A DNA stretch of 64,000 nt from Kribbella sp. NBC_01245 (GTDB lineage: Bacteria > Actinomycetota > Actinomycetes > Propionibacteriales > Kribbellaceae): positions 8,432,001 to 8,496,000 of the forward strand of contig NZ_CP108487.1 in NCBI RefSeq assembly GCF_036226525.1. Reading direction: 5' to 3'. The notes beneath the pieces were generated by a model, which was given only the letters and a program-made list of their open reading frames with translations, ran no database searches and was not told where the DNA came from. The translations under genes were made by a program, and so were the position numbers. Shown one piece after another: positions 16,247 to 25,355 of the stretch (its first letter is position 1; the number at the start of each line of letters is the position of its first letter).

Positions 16247-16460
16247 CGCTGTGCCTCTCGTCTCGTCACGATCGCTTTCGAGCCTAGAAACGGCAGCTGG
16301 GCGGCCGCATCTGTACGAGGGCCGAACCTGGTCCGCCTCAGGTGTCCGGCCGGTCCCACCTTCGGCCTAGGTCTCAGGGCAGAGCCGATCCGGCCTTGCG
16401 TGCGATGGCCGTGCGCCCACGATGTGGTGCACTGAGACGGTTCCCGGAGCGAAGGGCGCC

Positions 16461-17693
16461 ATGTCCCACGATCTGTACCCCGCGGTACGGCGGCGGCCGC
16501 GGTGGTGCGCGCCACCGTGGCCGGTCTCCGCCTTGGTGACCGCCGCGGTCGGCTTCAGTTGCCTGCCGATCATCGTCAGCCGGGACCTGCGCGGTACGGA
16601 CGATTCGTTCCTGCCGACCGCGCTGGCCCTGACCACGGTCGCCGGTGTGCTGGCCGTGCAGTTCCTGGTCGACCGGCGGTTCCGCGATCAGCCCCCAAAG
16701 GTCGTCGCCGCGGGTGCCCTGGCGATCCAGGCCGCACTGATCGAGGTCCTGACCCAGGTCGACGGGTTGAGCCTCGCCTCGATCATGTACCTCGCGCTTC
16801 CGTACCCCGCCGTGTCCTGGCTGGGAGCGCGGGCTGGTGTCTCGGTCTGCCTGGCCATCCTGGCCTGGTTCACGATCCGGTTCTCCGCGCACAAGCCGCT
16901 GTGGTCGGCCGGCCCGGAGGACCTGCACTCCTACGCACTATTCGCCCTGGCCATAATGTTGGTCACGACCACGGCGCTGCTGATTCGGCGGGAGCAGGCC
17001 AGCCGCCGGCACGCCGAGCGGCTGCTCGACGAGCTCGGCACCTCGCACGACCAGCTGGTCGACTCCCAGGCCCGGGTGGCCGAACTGGCCGCGATCGAAG
17101 AGCGGAACCGGCTGGCCCGCGACATCCACGACAGCCTGGGGCACCACCTCACTGTGATCAGCGTTCAGCTGGAGAAGGCGCAGGTGTTGCTCCCACCCGG
17201 GCAGGACACCGCCGCAACTGCCATCGGCAACGCGAAACGGCTGGCCGACCAGGCGCTGACGGACGTGCGGCAGTCCGTCGACACGCTGCGCCGCGACCGG
17301 GCGCCGTTCGTCCTGGGACCGGCCCTGCGATCGCTGGCCGCCGACCTCCAGGTACTGCCGTTCGAGCTGGAACTGACCATCACCGGCGACGAGCATCGGT
17401 ACTCCGGACAGCAACTGGTCACTCTGTACCGCGCTGCCCAGGAAGGCCTCACCAACGTCCAGCGCCATGCCCGCGCCAATCAAGTACGGCTCACGGTGGA
17501 ACTGGGCGACCGGTCGGCCCGGCTGACCCTGGACGACGACGGGATCGGCCCTCCGATCACGCCCGGCAACGGTCTTCGCGGCGTCCGCGAACGGGTCGAG
17601 CTGGTCAGTGGCCGGCTGACCCTGCTCGACGCACCCGGTGGCGGCACCAGGCTGGCGATCACCCTGCCCCGCGCAGCGAACGGGGAGGCCTGA
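16461..17693 (+). CDS. Sensor histidine kinase, NarL/DesK-type
   Basis: A 410-residue membrane kinase. Four or five hydrophobic segments fill residues 20-175. A coiled linker and an HisKA_3 dimerisation domain follow, with the phosphorylated His at 223 (ERNRLARDIHDSLGHHL), then an HATPase domain with NVQRHARANQVRL and DDDGIGPP. The ATG at 16461 is preferred over an upstream TTG because hydrophobic sequence and a ribosome-site-like GGAGCGAAGG fit it. The stop is directly followed by the response-regulator ATG. No periplasmic sensor domain is seen, so the signal may be sensed in the membrane. Confidence 0.93.
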   Translation: MSHDLYPAVRRRPRWCAPPWPVSALVTAAVGFSCLPIIVSRDLRGTDDSFLPTALALTTVAGVLAVQFLVDRRFRDQPPKVVAAGALAIQAALIEVLTQVDGLSLASIMYLALPYPAVSWLGARAGVSVCLAILAWFTIRFSAHKPLWSAGPEDLHSYALFALAIMLVTTTALLIRREQASRRHAERLLDELGTSHDQLVDSQARVAELAAIEERNRLARDIHDSLGHHLTVISVQLEKAQVLLPPGQDTAATAIGNAKRLADQALTDVRQSVDTLRRDRAPFVLGPALRSLAADLQVLPFELELTITGDEHRYSGQQLVTLYRAAQEGLTNVQRHARANQVRLTVELGDRSARLTLDDDGIGPPITPGNGLRGVRERVELVSGRLTLLDAPGGGTRLAITLPRAANGEA

Positions 17694-18395
17694 ATGGAGA
17701 CGGACACCACCGACACGATCCGGCTGCTGGTAGTCGACGACCAGGAACTGATGCGGGACGGCCTGACTGCGATCCTGGAACGGCAACCCGGGCTTGAAGT
17801 CGTGGGTGCCGCGGCCGACGGCGCCGAAGCGCTGCGGCTGGTCGAGACACTGAACCCGGACGTCGTCCTGATGGACATCCGGATGCCGGTGCTCGACGGG
17901 GTCCAGGCGACCGCCGAGATCGCTCGCACCCGGCCCGGCATCAAGGTCCTGATTCTGTCCACGTTCGACGACGACGAGTATGTGCTGCAAGCCCTGCAAG
18001 CGGGCGCTGCCGGCTACCTGCTCAAGAACCTTCCCGCCCGGGACCTCGCCGAAGCGATCCGGCTGGCCCAGCGGGGCATCGTGCAACTGTCACCCGCCGC
18101 CGCGGCCAAAGTGGTCGCCGTGCTCACGACCGCCGCCGCCAGGCCGGCCACCCGGCCGGTACCGCCGCAAATCGCCCGGCTGACCGACCGGGAACGCGAG
18201 GTCCTGCGCCTGGTCGCGCTCGGCGCCAGTAACCGGGAGATCGCACGGGAGCTGATCATCTCCGAGGGCACCGTGAAGACCCACATCTCCAGCATCCTCG
18301 GCCAGCTCAAGCTGCGCGACCGCACCCAGCTCGCCGTCTTCGTCCACCAGGGCAACTCGGCCCGTGAGGAACATCGGAACGGAAACGTACGGTAA
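17694..18395 (+). CDS. LuxR/NarL-family response regulator, 3' end altered by a transposon
   Basis: Receiver domain at 9-125 with phospho-Asp D61 (LMDIRMP) and Lys in YLLKNLPA; LuxR-type HTH at about 158-215 (LTDREREVLRLVALGASNREIA). It is the partner of the kinase directly upstream. The last 11 residues (after HQGNS) are encoded by the terminal repeat of the Tn3-type element that begins at 18359. Joining the two flanks with one copy of the AACTC duplication gives HQGNSA followed by TAG (25987-25989), so the protein before insertion had 223 residues and now has 233. All functional domains remain, so it probably still works. Confidence 0.92.
   Translation: METDTTDTIRLLVVDDQELMRDGLTAILERQPGLEVVGAAADGAEALRLVETLNPDVVLMDIRMPVLDGVQATAEIARTRPGIKVLILSTFDDDEYVLQALQAGAAGYLLKNLPARDLAEAIRLAQRGIVQLSPAAAAKVVAVLTTAAARPATRPVPPQIARLTDREREVLRLVALGASNREIARELIISEGTVKTHISSILGQLKLRDRTQLAVFVHQGNSAREEHRNGNVR
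18359..18394 (+). repeat. Left terminal inverted repeat
   Basis: 36 bp, starting GGCCCGTGAGGAACATCGG and ending CGTACGGTA. It differs from the right repeat at two positions. AACTC precedes it. It also encodes the replacement C-terminus of the response regulator. Confidence 0.93.
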
Positions 18396-18450
18396 GGATG
18401 TTTGTAGGACTGGGAGTGCAGGTGGCTAGCGGCGCTGGCTCAGGTCTTGG

Positions 18451-18474
18451 CGTACGTTTCCGTTCCGATGTTCC
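18451..18474 (-). repeat. Internal inverted copy of the terminal-repeat core
   Basis: The 24-bp core of the terminal repeat (positions 18368-18391) occurs again here in inverted orientation, a perfect match, 62 bases before the tnpA ATG. It could be a transposase-binding site that represses tnpA, or a relic end from a nested insertion. The same core occurs in the right terminal repeat. Confidence 0.9.
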
Positions 18475-18535
18475 CGGTCTGCTGTGGCAGCTTGGGGCTG
18501 GCCAGCGCGGTTGGTAGGCCGTAGTTTCTCGGGCC

Positions 18536-21500
18536 ATGCCTGTTGAGTTTCTGACCGATGATCAGGCGGCCGCGTATGGCCGCTACAACGGCCCGCCTGC
18601 CAGGGCCCAGCTGGAGCGGTTCTTCTTCCTCGACGACGCCGACAAGGTGCTGGTCGGGAAGCGGCGCGGTGATCACAACCGGCTTGGGTTCGCCGTGCAG
18701 TTGGCGACGGCTCGCTATGTCGGAGCGTTCCTGGCTGACCCGGTCGATGTGCCGAGCGAGGTGGTGGACTACCTCGCCGAGCAGTTGGGCATTGCCGATC
18801 CTTCGTGTGTGAAGCAGTACTCGCAGCGGGACACGACGCACCGAGAGCATGCCGGGGAGATCCAGCGCGAGTACGGGCTGCGTGATTTCGCCGAGGTGGA
18901 GGCGGAGTTGTCGGCGTGGGTGGATGCCCGGGCGTGGACCACTGGTGAGGGGCCGAAGGCAACCTTCGACGGTGCGGTGGCGTGGCTGCGGGAGCGGCGG
19001 GTCCTGCTGCCGGGGGTGAGCACCCTTGCGAGGCTGGTGGCGCGGGTCCAGGGCGAGACGGCTCAGCGGTTGTGGGACACGCTGTACGGGATGGTCACCG
19101 ATGAGCAGCGCCGACTGCTGGATCTGTCGTTGGAGGTGCCGGATGGTGCCCGGACGTCTCGGTTCGACCAACTACGGAAGGGACCGGCCGCGAAGCCGTC
19201 GGGTCCGCAGATGGTGAAGGTCCTGGATCGGGTGGCGGAAATCGCGGGCCTCGGGGTCGGCGGGATCGATCTGAGCGCGGTGCCGGCGCGGCGGGTGGCC
19301 GAGCTGGCCCGGTACGGGCTGTCGGGGAAGGCTCCGGCGTTGAAGCGGCACCCGGCTGAGCGGCGGCTGGCCACGATGCTGGCAGCGGTCCGGCAGTTGG
19401 AGGGCAAGGCGGTCGATGACGCCTTGGAGCTGCTGGACGTGTTGATGGTGTCGGATTTGCTGGCTCGCGCGGAGCGTGCGTCGAACAAGGAGAAGCTGCG
19501 CCGCTACCCATCGGTGTCCAGAGACGCGGGGAGGCTGGCCGCTGCGGTGGAGGTGCTGTTCGAGGCGACCGAGTTCGGCGAGAACATCACCGTCGAGCAG
19601 TTGTGGGAGTCGATCGAAGCGGTGGTGTCGCGCGCGGAGCTCCGCGCGGCGGTGGACAAGATCTCTGATGTGGCGCCGCCACCGGGTGCGGATCCGGATG
19701 GGGAGTGGCGCGCCGAGCTCGCCGGCCGGATCGCGACCGTGCGGGGGTTCTTGCCGATGCTGTGCGAGGTGATCACCTTCGGCGCGACCGCCGACGGCGG
19801 GCAGGTTCTGGCCGCGATGCGCGCATTGCCGGAGGTGCTGGCCTACCGGTCCCGCAAGCTGCCCGGCGGCCAGATCCCGGCCGGGCTGATCGATGCCGAC
19901 CTGGTGGGTGGTGAATGGCGCCGCCTGGTGCACCGACCGGGCCTGCCGGACGGGGTGGTCGACAAGGCGGGCTGGGTGTTTTGCGTCCTGGAGCGGTTCC
20001 ACCGGGCGCTGCGCCGCCGCGATGTGTACGCCGAGACCTCGACCAGGTGGCGCGATCCGCGGGCGCAGTTGCTCGATGGGCCCGCGTGGGTGGCGGCGAA
20101 GCCGGCCGCGTTGAACGCGCTCGGGTTGCCCGATGATCCGGATCCGCTGCTCGCCGCGCATGCCCGGCTGCTGGATTTGTCGTACCGGGAGGTCGGTGGC
20201 CGGCTGGTCGTGAACACCGCCGTCACCGTCGACGCCGACGGCCGGCTGCATGTGCAGCACATCGAGGCGATCCCGGACCCGCCAAGCCTGATCGACCTAC
20301 GCGCGCGGCTGGCCGCGATGCTGCCGAGGGTGGACCTGTCGGAGGTCCTGCTGGAGGTGGCGTCCTGGCATCCACGGTTCATCGACGCCTTCACCGCGGT
20401 GTCCGGCGGCGGTACTCGGCTGGCCGACCTGCACGTCACGATCGCGGCCGTCTTGACCGCGCACGCCCTCAACATCGGGTACTCCCCGGTCATGTCGTCA
20501 GGGATCGCGGCGCTGACCCGCGACCGGCTGTCCCACGTCGACCAGAACTATCTGCGTGCCGAGACCTATGCGGCTGCGAACGCACCGCTGATCGAGGCCC
20601 AGACCCAGATCGAGCTGGCCCAGGCCTGGGGCGGTGGCCTGGTCGCGGCGATTGACGGGATGCGGTTCGTGGTGCCGATCCCCACCATCCACGCCCGGCC
20701 GAACCCGAAATACTTCGGGCGCAGGCGTGGCGCGCAGTGGCTGAACATGGTCAACGACCAGGCCCTCGGCCTGGGCGGCAAAGTTGTCGCCGGCACCCCG
20801 CGTGACTCCCTTCACACCATCGACGTGATCTACAGTCAAGACGGCGGCCCCCGCCCCGAGGTGATCGTCACCGACACCGCCTCTTACACCGACGTCGTGT
20901 TCGGGCTGCTACACCTGCTGGGGTTCTCCTACCGCCCCCAGTTGGCAGACCTGCCCGACCAGAAGCTGTGGCGCATCGACCTCAGCGCCGACTACGGGCC
21001 GTTGAACACTGCCGCCCGCGGCAAGGTCGACCTCGGCGCGGCCCGCCGCCACTGGCCCGACATTCTGCGGGTGGTCGCCTCGATCCACACCGGCACCGTC
21101 ACCGCCCACGACGCGCTGCGGGTGCTGTCCCGCGACGGGCACCCCACCCCGCTCGGGTCCGCGGTCGCGGCATACGGGCGGATCTTCAAATCTCTGCACG
21201 TCTTGTCCTACATCGACGACGAGCCGTACCGGCGAGACATCAAGGCGATGCGGAACCTGCAAGAGACCCGCCACGATCTCGGCCGGCACGTGTTCCACGG
21301 ACAGAAAGGCGAGCTGCGGCAGAAATACCACACCGGGATGGAAGACCAGCTCGGTGCGCTCGGCCTGGTCCTGAACTGCATCACCTTGTGGAACACCGTT
21401 TACCTGAACGCCGCCCTGGAAACCCTACGGGCACAGGGATACCCGGTCCTCGAAGACGACGTCGCCAGACTGTCACCGTTCATCCGCCGCCACCTCAACG

Positions 21501-21595
21501 TCCACGGCCACTACTCCTTCCACCTGCCCGAACTGCGCGGCGGCCGCCGCCCGCTGAGAGATCCCGACACCGCCGGCGACGACGAAGATTCCTGA
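18536..21595 (+). CDS. tnpA: Tn3-family transposase
   Basis: A DDE-type replicative transposase of 1019 residues, the full length of the family. The N-terminal DNA-binding region (DUF4158 type; FLTDDQAAAYGRY, then RLGFAVQLATARYVG) is followed by the Tn3 catalytic core. Acidic residues of the DDE triad are visible in AAIDGMRF, VTDTASYTDVVFGLLHLLGF and GMEDQLGALGLVLNCITLWNT. The ATG at 18536 lies 61 bases after the internal inverted repeat. No frameshift is seen, so it should be active. Confidence 0.96.
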   Translation: MPVEFLTDDQAAAYGRYNGPPARAQLERFFFLDDADKVLVGKRRGDHNRLGFAVQLATARYVGAFLADPVDVPSEVVDYLAEQLGIADPSCVKQYSQRDTTHREHAGEIQREYGLRDFAEVEAELSAWVDARAWTTGEGPKATFDGAVAWLRERRVLLPGVSTLARLVARVQGETAQRLWDTLYGMVTDEQRRLLDLSLEVPDGARTSRFDQLRKGPAAKPSGPQMVKVLDRVAEIAGLGVGGIDLSAVPARRVAELARYGLSGKAPALKRHPAERRLATMLAAVRQLEGKAVDDALELLDVLMVSDLLARAERASNKEKLRRYPSVSRDAGRLAAAVEVLFEATEFGENITVEQLWESIEAVVSRAELRAAVDKISDVAPPPGADPDGEWRAELAGRIATVRGFLPMLCEVITFGATADGGQVLAAMRALPEVLAYRSRKLPGGQIPAGLIDADLVGGEWRRLVHRPGLPDGVVDKAGWVFCVLERFHRALRRRDVYAETSTRWRDPRAQLLDGPAWVAAKPAALNALGLPDDPDPLLAAHARLLDLSYREVGGRLVVNTAVTVDADGRLHVQHIEAIPDPPSLIDLRARLAAMLPRVDLSEVLLEVASWHPRFIDAFTAVSGGGTRLADLHVTIAAVLTAHALNIGYSPVMSSGIAALTRDRLSHVDQNYLRAETYAAANAPLIEAQTQIELAQAWGGGLVAAIDGMRFVVPIPTIHARPNPKYFGRRRGAQWLNMVNDQALGLGGKVVAGTPRDSLHTIDVIYSQDGGPRPEVIVTDTASYTDVVFGLLHLLGFSYRPQLADLPDQKLWRIDLSADYGPLNTAARGKVDLGAARRHWPDILRVVASIHTGTVTAHDALRVLSRDGHPTPLGSAVAAYGRIFKSLHVLSYIDDEPYRRDIKAMRNLQETRHDLGRHVFHGQKGELRQKYHTGMEDQLGALGLVLNCITLWNTVYLNAALETLRAQGYPVLEDDVARLSPFIRRHLNVHGHYSFHLPELRGGRRPLRDPDTAGDDEDS

Positions 21596-21686
21596 TCGGC
21601 CGCCCGACGAGGAGCGTCACCGCCGTGCGCGTGCTACCTGGGTGCTGGTAAGTAGTGTGTCAGCAGCCGCCACATTGAGGTCCGGG

Positions 21687-22559
21687 CTATCGAGGTGTCT
21701 CGGCGAGTGCTCGATAGAGAGACGCGACTGAGGGGTGCTGGCCGGCGTTCTTCCCGGTGGCGATGGTCAGCTTCTGGGCGATCTCGCCGATTGGTGTCCC
21801 GTGGTCACGTAGAGCGCGGGCGAACACAAGCATGTCGTCGTCGATGACCTTTGGCCTGCCGCCGTGGTTGCCTTTGTTCGCGGCAGCCTGCTGACCTTCG
21901 AGGGTCTTCTCCCGGATGTAGTTGCGGTCGAGCTGGGCGGCGACCGCGCACACCGCGAACAGCATCGACCCCATGCCGTTCGGGTCGTACACGCCGGTCA
22001 ACGGTCCGGTGAGGAGCTCGAGCCCGATTCCGCCGGCCTGGAGCTGGGCCGACAGGGTCATCAGTTCGGCGGCGTTGCGGGCAAGGCGTTTCATTTCGTG
22101 CACCGTGATGATCACCGGCTGGTCCGGTGCTGCCTGCTTGATGTCGTGCGCCAGCGCGAGCGCCTTCTCCAGCTCGGGCCGGACCTTGATCCTGGTGCTG
22201 ATCTTCTCGGAGAACACCCGCATGCAGCGCGCCCGGCGGAGCGCGTCGAGCTGGGTCTGCAGCTCCTGCTGAGCTGTCGAGCAGCGGGCGTAGCCGATCC
22301 GGATCGGGGCGCCGGCGCTGTCGGGCTCGCCCGGAGCAACCTCCGGACCCTGCACCCACGGCGTACCGGGCCGCCGGGTGGCCGGTACCGAGACAGCGAG
22401 CTCCTCGCGCAGCGCCGGGACCAGGATGAAACGGGCGGTGTGGTACTTCGCGGCGGTCTTACCGCCGCGAGTACGGCAGGCACTGCCGGCGGGCACCTCG
22501 CAGTTCGGGCACGGGTGCCGTTCCACCGCGGCAGCGGCCTGATCGGGTGTCAGATCCAT
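21687..22559 (-). CDS. tnpR: Serine recombinase (resolvase) with N-terminal zinc finger
   Basis: A 290-residue resolvase/invertase that should resolve cointegrates. Residues 16-45 hold CPNCEVPAGSACRTRGGKTAAKYH, cut here as a Cys/His zinc-finger-like module often fused to mobile-element proteins. The catalytic domain starts near 87 with the nucleophile Ser94 (GYARCSTAQQELQTQ) and the Arg-bearing MKRLARNAAEL. A C-terminal HTH follows the KGNHGGRPKV linker. The extra 85 N-terminal residues are unusual for TnpR. It is convergent with tnpA. Confidence 0.93.
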   Translation of the reverse strand: MDLTPDQAAAAVERHPCPNCEVPAGSACRTRGGKTAAKYHTARFILVPALREELAVSVPATRRPGTPWVQGPEVAPGEPDSAGAPIRIGYARCSTAQQELQTQLDALRRARCMRVFSEKISTRIKVRPELEKALALAHDIKQAAPDQPVIITVHEMKRLARNAAELMTLSAQLQAGGIGLELLTGPLTGVYDPNGMGSMLFAVCAVAAQLDRNYIREKTLEGQQAAANKGNHGGRPKVIDDDMLVFARALRDHGTPIGEIAQKLTIATGKNAGQHPSVASLYRALAETPR

Positions 22560-22680
22560 TCGGCAAGCCTCTCAGAACTGGTCCTCAAACCACGAGGTTT
22601 TGAGAGGTGTTTTGCGAATCGCTCTAGGCGTGATCCGAGGTTGGATCTGGCGGGTTTGCAGAACTCTCACAACTGACCAT
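22560..22680. other. Candidate res (resolution) region
   Basis: The 120 bases upstream of tnpR contain an imperfect palindrome, CCTCAAACC-ACG-AGGTTTTGAGAGG (read as two arms around ACG), and further AACTC/CTCTCA-like half sites. Tn3-family res sites lie next to tnpR, so this is the natural candidate. Subsite boundaries cannot be set by eye. Confidence 0.4.
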
Positions 22681-22766
22681 TTATGCGACAGGAGACCTCC
22701 ACCAACTTTGGCGGGCTGGGACAGCTACCCAAGCATTCGGGCCTGAACCAGGCCGGGGCCGGGTAG

Positions 22767-23060
22767 TCACCACGACAGGAGCGCCACGATCAGGCTGCCA
22801 ATGACCGCAGTGGCCAGCCAGCTGCGGATCACGATCCCCAGCACCGCCGTGGCCATCGCGACCCCGAGCACGACACCGGACCGGTCGAGCAGCCATAGCG
22901 CGCCGGTCCGGCCGAGCAGAGCCCAGGTCACGTCGTGGCCGGTCCACACCAGCACGACTGCAGTGCCACCCAAGACGGCCAGCCGGATCCGTGGCCTGCC
23001 GCGGCGCCTCGACGATGTCTCCCTCCGCTCAGCACCGCAATCGCGGCGAACGCTGCCCAT
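22767..23060 (-). CDS. Small membrane protein, transposon cargo
   Basis: A 97-residue protein with a charged Arg-rich N-terminus (RRRGRPRIRL) and two or three hydrophobic helices in residues 28-97 (AVLGGTAVVLVWTG, VVLGVAMATAVLGIVI, ATAVIGSLIVALLSW). It lies 32 bases downstream of the sigma-factor partner on the same strand, so one operon is likely. No family recognised. Confidence 0.6.
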   Translation of the reverse strand: MGSVRRDCGAERRETSSRRRGRPRIRLAVLGGTAVVLVWTGHDVTWALLGRTGALWLLDRSGVVLGVAMATAVLGIVIRSWLATAVIGSLIVALLSW

Positions 23061-23092
23061 CCGTCCATGCCCCCGAGTCTGGCAACGCAGCG

Positions 23093-23779
23093 CTACCGGG
23101 CGACAACCACGCCCAGGCGCTGCACGACCGTAGTCGCGGGCTCCGCGTCGGCTGGTGGAGCCGGTGGAAGGCAGTCCCTCGAGGATACGTACCTGGCGAT
23201 GAAGTACACCGGGTACCGGCCGGCCGCCGCGGCCTGGAACGTGACCTGGAGCCGCTGGTCGTTCGGGTCAAAGTTGGTGACAGCGTTGGCCGCCAGCTGG
23301 TTCTCCGGCCGCAGTACGGCCGTGGATGGGAGGGCCGACGGGTCGCCGGCTCCACCGGTGCTGTCGACTGCCCCGACCACCAGGGTGCCCTCGACGAGAC
23401 GGATCCCGGATGCGGGAGGAATGACCACGTCGACCATGGCGGGCGTTCCGCCCGCGGTGGTCGACAGCTCTAGTCCTGAACCGCTCGCCCCGCTTGCCGG
23501 GATGGCGAACGGTGGTGCGCATGCTGGTCGCATCACGACTCCCGGCGGCTCGGCCGCGTCGCGTTCCGGGACGCTCAACGTTGCAACGGTTCCGGCCACC
23601 ACCAGCGCGCCAGTAATGAGCAGGCTCGAGGAGATGACAGTTCGTCGCATCTTGGCCCGTCTGCGCGCCTGGTCTGCCACAACTCCAGCATCGAAAGTCC
23701 GAAGTTCCGCTGGATTGACGCTCGACTTGATAAGTGAGGCAAGTTCTTCGTCGTGCTGATTCATCGCGATCATCCTCAT
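23093..23779 (-). CDS. Single-pass membrane protein, likely partner of the SigE-type factor
   Basis: A 228-residue protein with an N-terminal cytoplasmic part of about 45 residues, one membrane helix (VISSSLLITGALVVAGTVATL) and an extracytoplasmic domain with Cys residues near both ends (RPACAPPF, SRDCLPP). The start overlaps the sigma-factor stop (ATGA). In actinobacteria, SigE-type sigma genes are often followed by such a membrane protein acting as an anti-sigma factor or surface effector. Here there is no recognisable zinc anti-sigma motif, so the anti-sigma role is inferred from gene order only. Confidence 0.75.
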   Translation of the reverse strand: MRMIAMNQHDEELASLIKSSVNPAELRTFDAGVVADQARRRAKMRRTVISSSLLITGALVVAGTVATLSVPERDAAEPPGVVMRPACAPPFAIPASGASGSGLELSTTAGGTPAMVDVVIPPASGIRLVEGTLVVGAVDSTGGAGDPSALPSTAVLRPENQLAANAVTNFDPNDQRLQVTFQAAAAGRYPVYFIARYVSSRDCLPPAPPADAEPATTVVQRLGVVVAR

Positions 23780-24282
23780 TTAGCCGTGTGTATCTCCTTC
23801 GGGGAGACCAGGAGCCGCCTAAGGTTCTGCAACCCTTTTGAGGTCTGACTCTTCACGGTTCCTGGACTGCACCCCAGCACCCGTGCGGTGTCTTCGACGC
23901 TCAAATCCGAGTAGAAACGCAATGTCAGCGTTTCTCGCTGGCGTTTAGGCAGCATGGCGAGACGCTCCCGAACTGTGATGCTGAGATCCGCATCATGGCG
24001 CGCACCGTCGCTCACAGGAGAATCCGGCACATCGCTCATGAGAACCTCGTGGCCGCGTGATCTGTGTCGCCAGCGCCGGCGCGACTGGCGGATCAGCGTC
24101 CGATATGCGTACGAATCGACGGCCGTGGTCGACCGGATGGAAGGCCAGGCGCGAAACACCTGGATCAGCGCCTCCTGCGTCAGATCCTCTGCAGTGTGCC
24201 GGTTCTCGGCCAGGAGGTGAGCGGTACCCAGGAGCCGACGCGACCCTCGCGCAACGAAGTCGTCGAAGTCTGCATACTCCAT
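23776..24282 (-). CDS. SigE-family RNA polymerase sigma factor (ECF type)
   Basis: A 168-residue ECF sigma factor of the actinobacterial SigE family. Region 2 is at about 10-75 (FDDFVARGSRRLLGTAHLLAENRHTAEDLTQEALIQVFRAW) and region 4 at about 110-160 (LAMLPKRQRETLTLRFYSDLSVEDTARVLGCSPGTVKSQTSKGL). The ATG at 24282 follows GGGAGGTGTGGGG, a clear ribosome site; the open frame upstream lacks similarity. Position inside a Tn3-type element makes it mobile cargo. The target promoters are unknown; the next genes on the strand are the best candidates. Confidence 0.92.
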   Translation of the reverse strand: MEYADFDDFVARGSRRLLGTAHLLAENRHTAEDLTQEALIQVFRAWPSIRSTTAVDSYAYRTLIRQSRRRWRHRSRGHEVLMSDVPDSPVSDGARHDADLSITVRERLAMLPKRQRETLTLRFYSDLSVEDTARVLGCSPGTVKSQTSKGLQNLRRLLVSPKEIHTAK

Positions 24283-24592
24283 ACCCCACACCTCCCAATA
24301 GGTAAGAGGCCCACCGTGTCCACCAGGTTGCCTCGAACCCGGGCTTCTTTGCACATCCGTCCTCGCGAACGGAGCAGTCCGCGCCAAGGAGGCTCGACCA
24401 GGTCACGCACAGTGCCCGTCCAAACCGGGGCTCAGGGGCAACCGCGATCGAGTTGGTCGAGGAGACGCCGCGAGCGATGCGACGGGTGACGTAGATATGT
24501 GAGATGGACCAAGACCGCAGAGCGAGCCGCAGTGCTTTGAGCCGTCGATTATTGGCAGTGCGACCCGACCATCTAACGCCTTTCCTGCCGCG

Positions 24593-25355
24593 TCAAGCAG
24601 TTCCACCGTACGCGAAGTTGGTGGCGATATCGCCGGCATCATAGGAGAAGAATCCCGGATCATTGAAGTAGTCGTCAGAGAAGAAATGCCACACTGACCC
24701 GCCACTACCGTACGTTAGATACATCAAGACGCGGGTTGGAGCTGTCGATCGGTACGCTCTCGCACGCATCAACGTGCAGGTGCTCGCGACTTCGCCGTTG
24801 AATGCAGCCGTACCCCAACTCGAGTGGGCGGCCGTTGTCGTAAATCTATAGGTGTTATTAAAATAGAAACGGTAATGTTGCCCGGGCAACCCGTCTTCCC
24901 CGGTGAACTCAATTCTAAACAGATAGAACGTGTCCCAGGCGAGCGCTGGACCTTGTCTTAGTAATTCGTCGTTCGTGTAACCAGGGCGGTATTCGCCTAC
25001 AAATACATGAGGGGTGCTCACTGTCGGCAGCTGACTGGCCGACCCAAGATACCAACCCCATTGGACGTAGTCCGCGCCTTGAATTATGTAGATGTCCGCG
25101 GCACTTGGACGATTGGTGCCGATCCCTCGAGCCTCGTCCTGCCGCGGCGTGCGCAACATCCCGGAAACACCTCGTGAGGATGAGTTTCCGCTGAAGTCGC
25201 CAGCTCGCCAGTTGGCGATCGTGCAGACCTCCGACCCCGAACCTGCACCGGGGCACGTTCCCACCGAGAGTCGTTGAGGATGCGGCGAGCGGAGGGACCA
25301 GCACTGCAATGGCCGTGAACGCGCCGGCGACCTGCCAGCTGAACCATCGAAACAT
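24593..25355 (-). pseudogene. Secreted protein, frameshifted
   Basis: The ATG at 25355 behind GGGGGGAAT starts a good signal peptide (MFRWFSWQVAGAFTAIAVLV then PPLAAS). Within about 30 codons the meaningful frame changes: the rest of the protein, about 225 residues (from SVGTCPGAGSGSEVCTIA to NFAYGGTA), continues in another frame. A single-base indel near 25260-25290 would join them. The mature part is aromatic-rich with Cys and no known catalytic motif. GC content here falls clearly below the rest of the window (for example around 24840-24870), suggesting foreign origin. A sequencing error is the alternative; an internal GTG start without signal peptide is less likely. Confidence 0.65.
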
